From: Porphyromonadaceae bacterium
GTDB taxonomy: Bacteria; Bacteroidota; Bacteroidia; Bacteroidales; Dysgonomonadaceae
NCBI GenBank assembly: GCA_022840285.1
Contig: JALHIE010000003.1
Location: forward strand, 1 to 43,722
Length of the DNA: 43,722 nt
Reading direction: 5' to 3'
Under the pieces are notes generated by a model. That model saw only the letters and a list, made by a program, of their open reading frames with translations, was not told where the DNA came from and made no database searches. A program made the translations under genes and the position numbers. Below, piece after piece: positions 18,116 to 27,568 of the stretch; within the stretch, counting starts at the first letter, position 1; the number at the start of each line of letters is the position of its first letter.

Positions 18116-19018
18116 TTATACAAACGGCGCGATAAAGTTTGCCGCCGATAACAGCATACTGAACATCAACACCAGTTTCGCAGTATAGGTATCGAGAAAC
18201 TGTATTTTTGCCAGGTTGTCAACGGTAGCCGTTTTCATGAGCTTGATGTTTTTTATGGCCAAGGGAAAAGTAACAAGCACCACAAAAACAACAGGATGCA
18301 GAAAACGCATCATTACGGCAATAGCTACTACAAGATAAGCCACCAGCAACAGCGTTTGATACACTATCTGTGAACCCTCAAGCCCCAGTTTCATTGCTTG
18401 CGTTTTGATGCCGGCTTCCTTGTCCTGAATCATGTCGCGGGTATTGTTAGCGTGAAGAATAGCCACGATAAGCATTCCCACGGGCGTGCTTATCAGCAAT
18501 ATCGGCCAGACAAGCTCCGTCGTCATGGCATACACCACGCCAAAAGCGATCGACATTCCATAACAGATGAATATTATCAGGTCGCTCATGCCTGCATACT
18601 TGAACTTATAATAAAGCGTGGCACTGACAACACCAATTATTCCTACCAACAGCAGGGGAAGCCCTGTATTCACCAACAGGTAAATACCCAGGAGGATGCC
18701 TGCAGACAGTACCAAGTACCCGTACAGCAACACCGGCTTCGGTTCAAAGATACCGAGAACGATAAGGCGTACGGGGCCTGTTTTTTCCAGTTTATCTACT
18801 CCGCTTACGTAATCGTGATATTCACTGATAAGGTTTCCGGCCGCATGGAATATTACTGCTCCGATAATCGCCAGTATGCCAAAAGACCAGTTCACTTCGG
18901 CCACAACACCGGTTTTGTACATGTAAAACACATACGAAAAGGCGATCATTGCCGGTGATCCTGACGCAGGCCAGGACCAGGGATGGGCAACCATTAACCA
19001 GTGTTTGAGCTTGGGCAT
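18116..19018 (-). CDS. UbiA/MenA-family membrane prenyltransferase
   Basis: A 300-residue integral membrane protein with about eight to nine hydrophobic segments. The two Asp-rich prenyl-diphosphate motifs of UbiA enzymes are present: NLISEYHDYVSGVD near residues 62-75 and NNTRDMIQDKEAGIKT near 190-205. The second closely resembles MenA (1,4-dihydroxy-2-naphthoate prenyltransferase, menaquinone synthesis), but no other men genes are here and the aromatic acceptor cannot be assigned. It starts 14 bases after mutA and precedes mutB by 152 bases, so it is probably cotranscribed with the mutase. Confidence 0.85.
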   Translation of the reverse strand: MPKLKHWLMVAHPWSWPASGSPAMIAFSYVFYMYKTGVVAEVNWSFGILAIIGAVIFHAAGNLISEYHDYVSGVDKLEKTGPVRLIVLGIFEPKPVLLYGYLVLSAGILLGIYLLVNTGLPLLLVGIIGVVSATLYYKFKYAGMSDLIIFICYGMSIAFGVVYAMTTELVWPILLISTPVGMLIVAILHANNTRDMIQDKEAGIKTQAMKLGLEGSQIVYQTLLLVAYLVVAIAVMMRFLHPVVFVVLVTFPLAIKNIKLMKTATVDNLAKIQFLDTYTAKLVLMFSMLLSAANFIAPFV

Positions 19019-19032
19019 ATTTATTTGGATTA

Positions 19033-20931
19033 TTAGAGTAATCTCTCGTTAAACCCTTTCAACGTTTCATACACGTTGCTGCGAACGTGGATGAAGTGTT
19101 CGATTCCGTGAGCTTTCAAATCGTCCATACAAGCGGGAGCACCTGCAATCACCAAGATCTCTTTTCCGCCTTTCAGCAGATCGAAAGCTTTGGGAGCCAG
19201 CTCCACGTACTCGTCGTCACTTGAACAGAGGACCACCACATCGGCTCCGGCATTACGGGCAGCCGTTACGCCATCTTCCACGGTTGGAAAACCGTTGTTG
19301 TCCATAATCCGGTATCCTGCACACGAGAAGAAGTTGCTGGAGAATTGCGATCGGGCGAGACGCATGGCCAGGTTCCCGATAGTGAGCATAAACACTTTTG
19401 GCGTTTTACCGCTCGTTTCCGTGGCCAGGCGAAGCGTGTTGAACGGTTCTGCCAAACGCCGTACTGCAAGGGGTTTTAACGCGGTCTTGTCCCCGGTACC
19501 GCACCCACACGAATGATCTTGAGGATCAGCTAATTTTTCAGCCATCGTTTCCGTGAAGTTCGGATACTGGTTAGTTCCCAGCAGGATTTCTTTTCTATTG
19601 GCCACTGCATTGAAACGAGCATCGGACGATGCTGCAATAGCATCTTGTACGGCACCTGTTTTAAGGGTTTCGTAAAAACCCTTTTCTTCAGTTTCGAGAA
19701 ACAGTTTCCACGCTTGTTCAGCGAGCGACACAGTTAATGTTTCTATGTAGTAAGAGCCCGAAGAAGGATCGGTGACTTTATCGAAGTGGGCTTCCTCTTT
19801 CAACAACAGTTGCTGATTCACGGCGATACGTTCTGCAAATTCGGTAGGCGTCTCAAACGCTTCATCGAAAGGACGTACTGTCAGCGAATCAACCGCACCA
19901 ATGGTAGCCGACATAGCTTCGGTCTGTGTACGGAGCAAATTCACGTACGGATCATAGAGCGACTGGTTAAACCGGGATGTGGAAGCGTGGATATTCATTT
20001 TGGCCGCACAAAGACAAGTGCCGTCTGCAGCGGTGTTTTCACATTCAATATAAGGAGGACAAGGCGGTTTGTATGCATTCACTACTTCAGCCCACAACCA
20101 GCGTCCCGCACGAAATTTGGCAATTTCCATGAAATAGTTGGGACCTACACCCAATTCAAACTTGATTTTCTTGGCTACCAACGATGGGGCAAGCCCTTTT
20201 CCGATAAGTGCACTCAACAGCTGATTTCCGTAGGAGAGGCTGAACCCCAGTTCCTGGTAACTGTAAGCTCCTGCATCGTTTAACAGGTTTCCGGTAATGG
20301 AAATACTTCTGTAGCGTGGAAGTGGAGCCGTGATTTTTACCATATCGGCAGCATCGTCCATCCAATTGGGTACATCTACTCCTTTTTTCAGGATCTTTCG
20401 AAACGGATCGTACTCGATGGAGCCGAAACATTTCAAGAGGTCCAGGTTTTGTGATGTAATGTAAGCTACCACAAGCCGGGCAAGTTCGTGCGTCTTGGAA
20501 ATACAGGTCTTGAAATTCAACTCCACCTTGTCGGGAGCAATGTCCTTGAGCAGGAGTTCGAGGTTCTCTGCCGAAAGGTTATTCTTCGGGAGATGGAAAC
20601 CAAGCGATGTAACGCCTTTTTCCAACAACAACAAGGCTTTTTTGTTGGCTTCGGCATAATCTTTCACGTCGATATCCTGACGCACATACCAAACATTATC
20701 CTTTCTTGTGCTTCGTACGTAAGGAAATTGTCCCGGCAAGTTCCCGGCCGAAAGAAATCCCTCAATATTTTCTGCCCTGTAAAAAGGATTTACATTAAAA
20801 CCTTCGTTTGTTTTCCACACCAGCCTTTTTTGAAAGTCAGCCCCTTTCAGGTCTTTGGTAATAACTTCCATCCACTCTTCGGTGGATACCGGAGGGAAAT
20901 CGGTAAAAAGTTTTTCTTTCTGATCACTCAT
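19033..20931 (-). CDS. mutA: Methylmalonyl-CoA mutase small subunit
   Basis: A 632-residue non-catalytic partner of MutB. The N-terminal two-thirds follow the mutase TIM-barrel, with SISITGNLLNDAGAYSYQEL equivalent to the MutB HMQEAGA region. The C-terminal domain keeps the B12-domain fold pattern (GADVVVLCSSDDEYVELAPK) but lacks the DxHxxG cobalt ligand motif, as expected for the small subunit. A Cys-rich insertion, CPPYIEC...CLCAAK, lies near residues 287-305 and a second CGCG cluster near 475. It is the first gene of the mutA-prenyltransferase-mutB unit. Confidence 0.93.
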   Translation of the reverse strand: MSDQKEKLFTDFPPVSTEEWMEVITKDLKGADFQKRLVWKTNEGFNVNPFYRAENIEGFLSAGNLPGQFPYVRSTRKDNVWYVRQDIDVKDYAEANKKALLLLEKGVTSLGFHLPKNNLSAENLELLLKDIAPDKVELNFKTCISKTHELARLVVAYITSQNLDLLKCFGSIEYDPFRKILKKGVDVPNWMDDAADMVKITAPLPRYRSISITGNLLNDAGAYSYQELGFSLSYGNQLLSALIGKGLAPSLVAKKIKFELGVGPNYFMEIAKFRAGRWLWAEVVNAYKPPCPPYIECENTAADGTCLCAAKMNIHASTSRFNQSLYDPYVNLLRTQTEAMSATIGAVDSLTVRPFDEAFETPTEFAERIAVNQQLLLKEEAHFDKVTDPSSGSYYIETLTVSLAEQAWKLFLETEEKGFYETLKTGAVQDAIAASSDARFNAVANRKEILLGTNQYPNFTETMAEKLADPQDHSCGCGTGDKTALKPLAVRRLAEPFNTLRLATETSGKTPKVFMLTIGNLAMRLARSQFSSNFFSCAGYRIMDNNGFPTVEDGVTAARNAGADVVVLCSSDDEYVELAPKAFDLLKGGKEILVIAGAPACMDDLKAHGIEHFIHVRSNVYETLKGFNERLL

Positions 20932-21032
20932 AATTTACTCATATTTATTATTTTGGGTTTTTTCAAGTTCAATGCTGAGAACAAATTTCTTCGCTTCAGA
21001 CTTCTCTTAATTTCTTACCATCAATAAGTTCG

Positions 21033-21040
21033 CAAAATTA
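21033..21040 (-). promoter_or_regulatory. Possible -7 element of the mut operon
   Basis: TAATTTTG on the minus strand fits the TAnnTTTG consensus, about 100 bases before the mutA ATG. No matching -33 element is visible. I looked for a cobalamin riboswitch in the 298-base gap upstream of mutA and saw no B12-box-like sequence. Confidence 0.35.
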
Positions 21041-21129
21041 CTCTTTTTTGCTTAGTTAAAAAAGTGTTTTATGAATTTGTTTTTGAGAAGTTAACAGCGA
21101 AAAAAAGAGAGTTTTCTTCCTTTTGCTGG

Positions 21130-21158
21130 TTGATGTTAACGATTGTTTTGTAAATTTG
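21130..21158 (+). promoter_or_regulatory. Promoter of the SGNH/esterase gene
   Basis: TTG (21130-21132), an 18-base spacer and TAAATTTG (21151-21158) resemble the Bacteroidota promoter with a slightly short spacer. Transcription from about 21165 rules out an in-frame start at 21143 and supports the ATG at 21230. Confidence 0.5.
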
Positions 21159-21229
21159 GACGAAAAATCGATTATCCTGAATCCTCATCCAGGATAACGT
21201 TACTTGCTCCTTGTTTTAATTTTTATCGT

Positions 21230-22759
21230 ATGAAACATCTTTTTTTGTTTTTCGTCTTTATCGGCAGCTGCGTAACCGTTATTTCTGCACAGCAGACAAA
21301 CATCGTCTTTATCGGCAACAGCATCACACAGGGGGTTATTCTGGATAGCCCCCGGGATGAAGCACCTCCTGTACAAGCCGTACGGTGGCTTGAGCAACAA
21401 ACCCCCTGGAAAATCGAGTTTCGAAACTGCGGTGTAAGCGGTTTAACTACCGTGAACTTCCTGCCCGCCTCAAACACATTTTTCACAAAAGTGAAAGCGG
21501 CTGCCGACGAATTGTCGAAAGAGGGCGGGACACTTCTCTTTTCCGTCATGCTGGGAACCAACGACAGCGCGTTGCACGGGACCCACAAATCACGTATGCG
21601 GCCTGAACAGTATTACACGAACATGAAAGCGATTACGGATGAACTCCTTAGGTTGTACCCCGCCTGTCGGATTGTATTGAACCGACCCTTATGGTACAGC
21701 CCCACCACTCACAATGCCGCCACTTATCTGCAAGAGGGGTTGGACCTGTTACAATCTTATTTTCCGGAATTAAAGAGGCTGGTAGCCGATTATTGTTCCA
21801 CTTTCCCCGGCCAGGTGATTCTGGGAGACACAACCGCATTCGATTTTTTCAAAGAGAACAAATCGCTTTTTTTCGAAGAAGAAGGCAATTCGGGGACGTT
21901 CTATCTTCACCCGAACAAGGTTGGTGCGCAAAAACTCGGAGAACTCTGGGGCAAAGCTATCAAGAGCGCGCTACAACCCGGCGAATGGACGGAATACCCG
22001 TTGAGCACCGTGAAAGATGCTCCGGCAATGGATAGTGACAAATCAAGAGGTATGCTCTCTCCTTCTGTACGCGTATACCTGCCTGATCCAGATAAAGCTA
22101 CGGGAAGAGCTGTCATCGACTTACCCGGTGGAGGGTATCAGGGTCTGGCTGTTTTTCACGAAGGGTTTGATTGGGCGCCTTTTTTCCTGAGCAAAGGAAT
22201 TGCTCTTGTAGTGCTGAAGTACCGGATGCCGCAAGGCAATCCCTCCGTCCCGTTTACTGATGTAAAGGCAGCTTTCGATCTGGTAAAACAACACGCTTCA
22301 GAATGGCGCATTAATCCGGAGGATATCGGTATAATGGGCTCATCAGCAGGTGGCCATCTCGCTTCGACCTACGCTACGCATACGACCGGCGCCGACCGTC
22401 CCGCATTTCAAATCCTGCTTTATCCGGTAATAACCATGGATAAAGCGTTTACACACGCCGGATCGAGAAAAAACTTGATTGGGGAAGAACCTTCGCCAGA
22501 ACGGGTCAATAAATTCTCCAACGATAAGCAGGTAACTGGAGAAACGCCTCCGGCGTTTATTATCTTCGCTGCTGACGATAAGGTTGTTCCTCCGCAAAAC
22601 GGATTTCGATACGTTGAAGCATTGCAGCAGAACAACGTTCCGGTAACGTTTTTATTATATCCGGCTGGAGGACACGGTTTCGGATATAGGGAGTCCTATT
22701 CGTATCACTCACTTTTTCTATCCGAATTATCGAAATGGTTGAATGGACTACGTGAATAG
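21230..22759 (+). CDS. Secreted two-domain hydrolase: SGNH/GDSL domain fused to an alpha/beta-hydrolase esterase
   Basis: A 509-residue protein with a signal peptide ending near VISAQ. Domain 1 (about 22-255) is an SGNH hydrolase: block I reads IGNSITQG (GNS instead of GDS), block III is LGTND, and the catalytic His is in YLHPNKVG. Domain 2 (about 285-505) is an esterase/lipase-type alpha/beta hydrolase: oxyanion stretch LPGGGY, nucleophile Ser in GSSAGGH, acid in AADDKVVP and His in GGHGFG. Such pairs act as carbohydrate esterases (for example acetyl-xylan or sialate esterases), but the substrate is not evident and no glycoside hydrolase adjoins it. Aconitase follows after 65 bases. Confidence 0.87.
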   Translation: MKHLFLFFVFIGSCVTVISAQQTNIVFIGNSITQGVILDSPRDEAPPVQAVRWLEQQTPWKIEFRNCGVSGLTTVNFLPASNTFFTKVKAAADELSKEGGTLLFSVMLGTNDSALHGTHKSRMRPEQYYTNMKAITDELLRLYPACRIVLNRPLWYSPTTHNAATYLQEGLDLLQSYFPELKRLVADYCSTFPGQVILGDTTAFDFFKENKSLFFEEEGNSGTFYLHPNKVGAQKLGELWGKAIKSALQPGEWTEYPLSTVKDAPAMDSDKSRGMLSPSVRVYLPDPDKATGRAVIDLPGGGYQGLAVFHEGFDWAPFFLSKGIALVVLKYRMPQGNPSVPFTDVKAAFDLVKQHASEWRINPEDIGIMGSSAGGHLASTYATHTTGADRPAFQILLYPVITMDKAFTHAGSRKNLIGEEPSPERVNKFSNDKQVTGETPPAFIIFAADDKVVPPQNGFRYVEALQQNNVPVTFLLYPAGGHGFGYRESYSYHSLFLSELSKWLNGLRE

Positions 22760-22824
22760 GCTTCCAAGGGGCAGGCAAACGGAAACTATGTTTAACTTTC
22801 ATGTCAATTTAAAAATCAAAAATT

Positions 22825-25599
22825 ATGGCTTATTTAACTGCAAGAGCTGTCAAAACCATTGAAATTAATGGCAACAGCTATCGTTACAGTTCATTGAAGA
22901 ACTTGTCGGGGGGAGCCATTGAGCGCTTACCCTTCAGTATCCGGATCCTGCTGGAAAACGTGTTGAGGAACTATGATGGTTTCAGCATTACTGACGACCA
23001 TATTCAAACGTTGGCTGATTGGTCGTCCAAGCCGGCAGACAAAGATATTCCTTTTAAACCGGCCCGCATCCTCATGCAGGATTTCACCGGGGTGCCGGCT
23101 GTTGTGGATATGGCTTCACTAAGAGCAGAGTATGTCCGTCACGGAAAAGATGGACAGAAAATCAATCCTGCCATCCCAGTCGACCTGGTTATCGATCATT
23201 CGGTTCAAGTGGATTATTTCGGGACCGATTATTCCTACAACAAAAATGTGGAGCTGGAGTACGAAAGGAACAGGGAGCGTTACGAACTGCTGAAATGGGC
23301 ACAGAAAGGGTTGAAAAACTTTACCGTTGTACCACCCGGAATGGGGATCTGCCATCAGGTAAACCTGGAGTACCTGGCTCAGGGAATTTCGACACGCGAT
23401 GGATGGTTGTTTCCTGACACACTGGTAGGAACCGATTCACATACACCAATGGTAAACGGAATCGGGGTTATCGGCTGGGGTGTGGGAGGAATTGAAGCGG
23501 AAGCTGCCATGTTGGGACAACCCATTTTCTTCACCTGTCCCGAAGTTATCGGACTAAAACTTACAGGCGCTATTCCGGCTCCTTGTACGGCGACAGACAT
23601 GGTATTGTCCATCACGAAAGTACTGCGTGAAAAAGGCGTGGTAGGAAAATTCGTGGAAGTCTTTGGCGACGGACTGGATACTCTGACAGTAACCGACCGG
23701 GCTACCATCGCCAACATGTCACCCGAATTCGGATGTACGGTAACCTATTTTCCTATCGACAACCGGACGCTGGAATACATGCACATTACCAACCGTTCGC
23801 CGGAGCAGATAAGCATCGTGGAGAGATACAGCAAGGAAAATCTGTTGTGGAGAACAGGCAATGAACAGATCATCTACTCATCGGTGGTAGAGTTTGACCT
23901 GTCCAAGATGGAGCCAGCCGTTTCCGGTCCGAAACGGCCTCAGGACAAGATTCCGGTAAGAGAGCTGGGAAACAAATTCTCCGAATTGCTTGAAAAAGAA
24001 CACAACCGGAAGTATCAGCCTCCTATGCAGCGTTCAGAATCGGCATGGTTGGCCGACGGCGGTTCGGGAACGGAGTTTATTTTCGGAAAAACGCCCGTTG
24101 AAAGCGCTGCTCCACACGAAGTCATTGAGGAATCGCTGCAGTCCGTACGCATTAAACACAAGAACAAAGAGCTTATTCTCAGCGATGGGAGTATCGTTAT
24201 CGCTGCCATCACCAGTTGTACCAATACATCCAACCCAGCCGTGATGATCGGCGCCGGTTTACTAGCCCGCAACGCGGTAGAAAAAGGATTAAGGACCAAG
24301 TCGTGGGTGAAAACTTCGCTGGCACCCGGCTCAAAAGTGGTAACGCAGTACCTGGAAAGGTCGGGATTGAACGAATATTTAGATGCGTTGCGGTTCCATA
24401 CCGTAGGTTATGGATGCACCTCCTGTATTGGCAACTCGGGTCCTTTACCGCCACAAATAGCGGAAGCGGTAGAAAAAGGAGACTTGGTAGTGGCGTCGGT
24501 TTTATCGGGAAACCGGAATTTCGAGGCACGGGTCCATCCACAGGTGAAAATGAATTTCCTGATGTCACCTATGTTGGTAGTGGCTTATGCACTGGCTGGA
24601 CGAATTGATATAAACCTTATGCAAGAGCCCCTGGACTACGATCCAAATGGAAACCCTGTCTATCTAACAGACATTTGGCCCGGGCGGGAAGAGATTGCGA
24701 GAACCATTAATGAATGCGTGAAACAGAGCGATTTTCAAGAGGTGTACGATGTTATTTTCGAGGGTTCAAAAGATTGGCAGGAACTGAAGGTGAATCTCGA
24801 TCAAAATTTTGAATGGAACCTGCAATCCACCTATATAAAAGAAGCACCTTTTTTTGAAAACCTTACTGCTTATCCCGATCCGGTGACCGATATCCGTGAA
24901 GCTCGCGTGCTTCTCTACCTCGGCGATTCGGTAACCACCGATCACATTTCGCCGGCAGGCTCATTCCGGGAAGAAAGTGCGGCAGGACAATACTTAAAAG
25001 CACGCGGAATAGAAAAACCGGATTTCAACTCGTACGGATCACGGCGCGGAAACCACGAAGTGATGATGCGAGGTACTTTTGCCAACGTGCGTATCAAAAA
25101 TCGGATCGTTGACCGTGAAGGCGGTTTCAGCCGGTATTTTCCGACCAACGAGGTAAAAACCGTTTACGAGACAGCGATGATGTACCAACGGGACAATACA
25201 TCCTTGATCGTTTTAGCGGGCAAGGAGTACGGGTCAGGTTCGTCCCGCGACTGGGCAGCCAAAGGAACTTTCCTGTTGGGAATAAAAGCCGTCATAGCCG
25301 AAAGCTTCGAGCGTATCCACCGGAGTAATCTGGTAGGAATGGGGGTAGCTCCGCTGGTATTCCTCGAAGGAGAGAATGCGGAAACCCTCGGTCTGGACGG
25401 AACCGAAACCTTTAACATTAGCGGGCTGGCCGACAAGCTGATTCCCCATAAATTGCTGGAGGTTGAAGCCATACATCCTGACGGAAAAGTGACGGTGTTC
25501 GAAGTGGAAGCACGTTTGGATTCAGCTATTGAAATTGAATACTACAGAAACAACGGAATCCTGCAGTACGTGTTGAGAGATTATTTGAAGAACAGTTGA
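22825..25599 (+). CDS. acnA: Aconitate hydratase, AcnA type
   Basis: A 924-residue aconitase of the AcnA/IRP1 architecture that isomerises citrate and isocitrate with a [4Fe-4S] cluster. Cluster ligands are C465 in TSCTNTSNP and C531/C534 in GYGCTSCIGNSG. The swivel domain at the C-terminus has GSRRGNHEVMMRGTFANVR and KEYGSGSSRDWAAKG. The chain is long compared with the ~750-residue mitochondrial-type aconitases. It is not accompanied by citrate synthase or isocitrate dehydrogenase. It converges on the creatininase gene with a 22-base gap. Confidence 0.95.
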   Translation: MAYLTARAVKTIEINGNSYRYSSLKNLSGGAIERLPFSIRILLENVLRNYDGFSITDDHIQTLADWSSKPADKDIPFKPARILMQDFTGVPAVVDMASLRAEYVRHGKDGQKINPAIPVDLVIDHSVQVDYFGTDYSYNKNVELEYERNRERYELLKWAQKGLKNFTVVPPGMGICHQVNLEYLAQGISTRDGWLFPDTLVGTDSHTPMVNGIGVIGWGVGGIEAEAAMLGQPIFFTCPEVIGLKLTGAIPAPCTATDMVLSITKVLREKGVVGKFVEVFGDGLDTLTVTDRATIANMSPEFGCTVTYFPIDNRTLEYMHITNRSPEQISIVERYSKENLLWRTGNEQIIYSSVVEFDLSKMEPAVSGPKRPQDKIPVRELGNKFSELLEKEHNRKYQPPMQRSESAWLADGGSGTEFIFGKTPVESAAPHEVIEESLQSVRIKHKNKELILSDGSIVIAAITSCTNTSNPAVMIGAGLLARNAVEKGLRTKSWVKTSLAPGSKVVTQYLERSGLNEYLDALRFHTVGYGCTSCIGNSGPLPPQIAEAVEKGDLVVASVLSGNRNFEARVHPQVKMNFLMSPMLVVAYALAGRIDINLMQEPLDYDPNGNPVYLTDIWPGREEIARTINECVKQSDFQEVYDVIFEGSKDWQELKVNLDQNFEWNLQSTYIKEAPFFENLTAYPDPVTDIREARVLLYLGDSVTTDHISPAGSFREESAAGQYLKARGIEKPDFNSYGSRRGNHEVMMRGTFANVRIKNRIVDREGGFSRYFPTNEVKTVYETAMMYQRDNTSLIVLAGKEYGSGSSRDWAAKGTFLLGIKAVIAESFERIHRSNLVGMGVAPLVFLEGENAETLGLDGTETFNISGLADKLIPHKLLEVEAIHPDGKVTVFEVEARLDSAIEIEYYRNNGILQYVLRDYLKNS

Positions 25600-25621
25600 A
25601 AAGAATTTCTTTGATAAAATT

Positions 25622-26368
25622 TCACCACGCTTTCAATTCAACCAGTAAACCGGCAATTTTCTCAACCACCGCTCCGGCATATCTCTTGCCTTTTTCGGCG
25701 GTGGATTTTTTGGGATTACCTATTCCAGTGTCTTCAGAAACCTGTTGCCAGGGGCGTGGCAACCAGGCAATTTTTTGATTGATCGACTCCATCGGCAAGG
25801 GGGTTGTTTTACCATCGCCGGCTTGCTCCATCTTCACCAGATCGGGACGGTAATGAAGCAACACCGAGGTTTCCTGCTCTCCTCCATGTTCATCTATCTT
25901 TTCTTCAAAGTAATCGCCTGTAGGCACAATCGACCACCAGTCTACCGCGACAACGGTAAAATCGGGATATTTTTTTGCTAAATCGCGAATGTAGGTTTTG
26001 AATGTATTTCCTCCATGTCCGTTTACGATAACCAGCTTTTTTAATCCTTGCCCGTGCAGGGAATCCACAATATCGCCCAGTATGGCTTTTTGCGTTTCGC
26101 TGTTCGTGTGAATGCACAGCGGCAAATCCCACTGTCCGGGGTTTTGCGATCCGAAATAAACGGGTGGCAGAACAGCACACAGTACATCGGACTTCTCGTA
26201 AGCGAGCAAGGCGCTCTCCAATGCTATGTGATGCGATAAATAGCAATCGGTAAGATACGGTAAATGGTAATTGTGTGGCTCAAAAGCGCCCCAGGGCAAT
26301 ACCACTGCATCGTAACTGGCTTCTTTTACGTCCTTCCAGTTGGCAGACCTTAAATCAATTGAGTTCAT
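25622..26368 (-). CDS. Creatininase-family amidohydrolase
   Basis: A 248-residue member of the creatininase (creatinine amidohydrolase) family of metal-dependent amidohydrolases. Metal-site motifs are GAFEPHNYHLPYLTD (the GSxEqHGxHLP equivalent, here with Phe and Asn replacing usual residues), VNGHGGNTF and DEHGGEQETS. The family includes enzymes acting on creatinine, formamidopyrimidines and the peptide in mycofactocin maturation, so the substrate is open. It starts 18 bases after the MFS transporter and ends the four-gene operon led by the YgbA_NO gene. Confidence 0.88.
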   Translation of the reverse strand: MNSIDLRSANWKDVKEASYDAVVLPWGAFEPHNYHLPYLTDCYLSHHIALESALLAYEKSDVLCAVLPPVYFGSQNPGQWDLPLCIHTNSETQKAILGDIVDSLHGQGLKKLVIVNGHGGNTFKTYIRDLAKKYPDFTVVAVDWWSIVPTGDYFEEKIDEHGGEQETSVLLHYRPDLVKMEQAGDGKTTPLPMESINQKIAWLPRPWQQVSEDTGIGNPKKSTAEKGKRYAGAVVEKIAGLLVELKAW

Positions 26369-26386
26369 ATGTTGTAAAATTAAATA

Positions 26387-27550
26387 TCAATAGCAACTAA
26401 CCGTTTTTTTATCTGCTTTCTTTATCAACAGGAAAATAAAAATCATCATTACAATTTCCACGAGAATAACGTACGGATAAACAATCATTCCAAACTGTTC
26501 AGTCAGTATACCGGTCAAATAATTAATAATTGTATTTCCGGTGAGTGCAATGAACATCGCAAAACTGAAAGCTGTTCCCGACACCCCCTTGAACACTTCA
26601 CCCACTACACCCAACATAACCGGAAACCCAGGTGCCAACCCTCCGCCGATAAGGAACATCCCTGTCAGGTGCACAAAATATGATGTCGGAGCTACCAGGC
26701 AAATCAGTCCGAGTGAAAAAAGCAACAACGACAATTTGATCAACCGGAGATGATGCCATCTTTTCAATACGCTTCCCGTAAGAATTCTTATGAAAATAAG
26801 TCCCGAAAAAGAAAATGACAACGCTATTAAAGCCTGGTGCCGAGGCACGGCAAGTCTATCAATAAAAAAAGAAACCGACCAGTTGTTGATTATGGCTTCG
26901 AACGCCGATTGAAAAAAAAGGTAAAAACAAATGGCCATAAACAACTTGTTTTTTACAAAAATCGGAATGAGTTTTATCGATATTTTTTCTTTTTGAACGG
27001 TAAGTGGATAGTCAATCAGGAGAAAAACAACGGCGATGGACAGGCTGATACCGCTAACCACATCGATAACCGTAATGTAATGCATCTCGTTTATCCGGCT
27101 CAATATCATTGGCATGGAAAATGCGCCAATACCGTAAAACATTCCTAACCAGTTCAGGTTTATGATCTTGTTTGCTCCTTTGCTCAAGTCGGAAATCAAC
27201 GCACTGGTACCTCCATTAATAACTCCGCCGCCCAGACCAAAAAATAAAATACTGGTTTTCAGCATAAAGAGAGAGTCAGCATGCGCTATCCCGAAAAATC
27301 CGAACGACAGGAACAGTGACGCAGCGGAAAGCGGCCACCTGTACCCAAATCTGTCTACGACAGGTCCAAACGAAACCGAACCAAGGAGCAAACCAACAGG
27401 AAGAATAGAGAACAAACTCCCAGCAGCAATATCGGACATTCCATAACGGGTCTTGAGCAGCGGTAAAAGCGAACCAATAATCACCATGGAAATTCCGAAA
27501 AGAAATATGCCTGTATAATTGGCAACAAATGCAATTGTTTTGTTGTTCAT
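26387..27550 (-). CDS. Major facilitator superfamily transporter
   Basis: A 387-residue MFS permease with about twelve hydrophobic segments. It shows an MFS motif-A-like loop after helix 2 (FGPVVDRFGYRWP) and the related loop in the C-terminal half. Substrate cannot be predicted from sequence; related proteins are annotated as sugar or organic-anion transporters. It begins 18 bases after the LuxR-type regulator and is followed 18 bases later by the creatininase-family gene. A shared substrate of transporter and amidohydrolase is plausible. Confidence 0.87.
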   Translation of the reverse strand: MNNKTIAFVANYTGIFLFGISMVIIGSLLPLLKTRYGMSDIAAGSLFSILPVGLLLGSVSFGPVVDRFGYRWPLSAASLFLSFGFFGIAHADSLFMLKTSILFFGLGGGVINGGTSALISDLSKGANKIINLNWLGMFYGIGAFSMPMILSRINEMHYITVIDVVSGISLSIAVVFLLIDYPLTVQKEKISIKLIPIFVKNKLFMAICFYLFFQSAFEAIINNWSVSFFIDRLAVPRHQALIALSFSFSGLIFIRILTGSVLKRWHHLRLIKLSLLLFSLGLICLVAPTSYFVHLTGMFLIGGGLAPGFPVMLGVVGEVFKGVSGTAFSFAMFIALTGNTIINYLTGILTEQFGMIVYPYVILVEIVMMIFIFLLIKKADKKTVSCY

Positions 27551-27568
27551 ATGACTTTTTGATTTCCA

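Noticed and set aside
20932..21229. Cobalamin riboswitch before the B12-dependent mutase genes
   Set aside because: No B12-box-like sequence or suitable stem series is visible in the gap.
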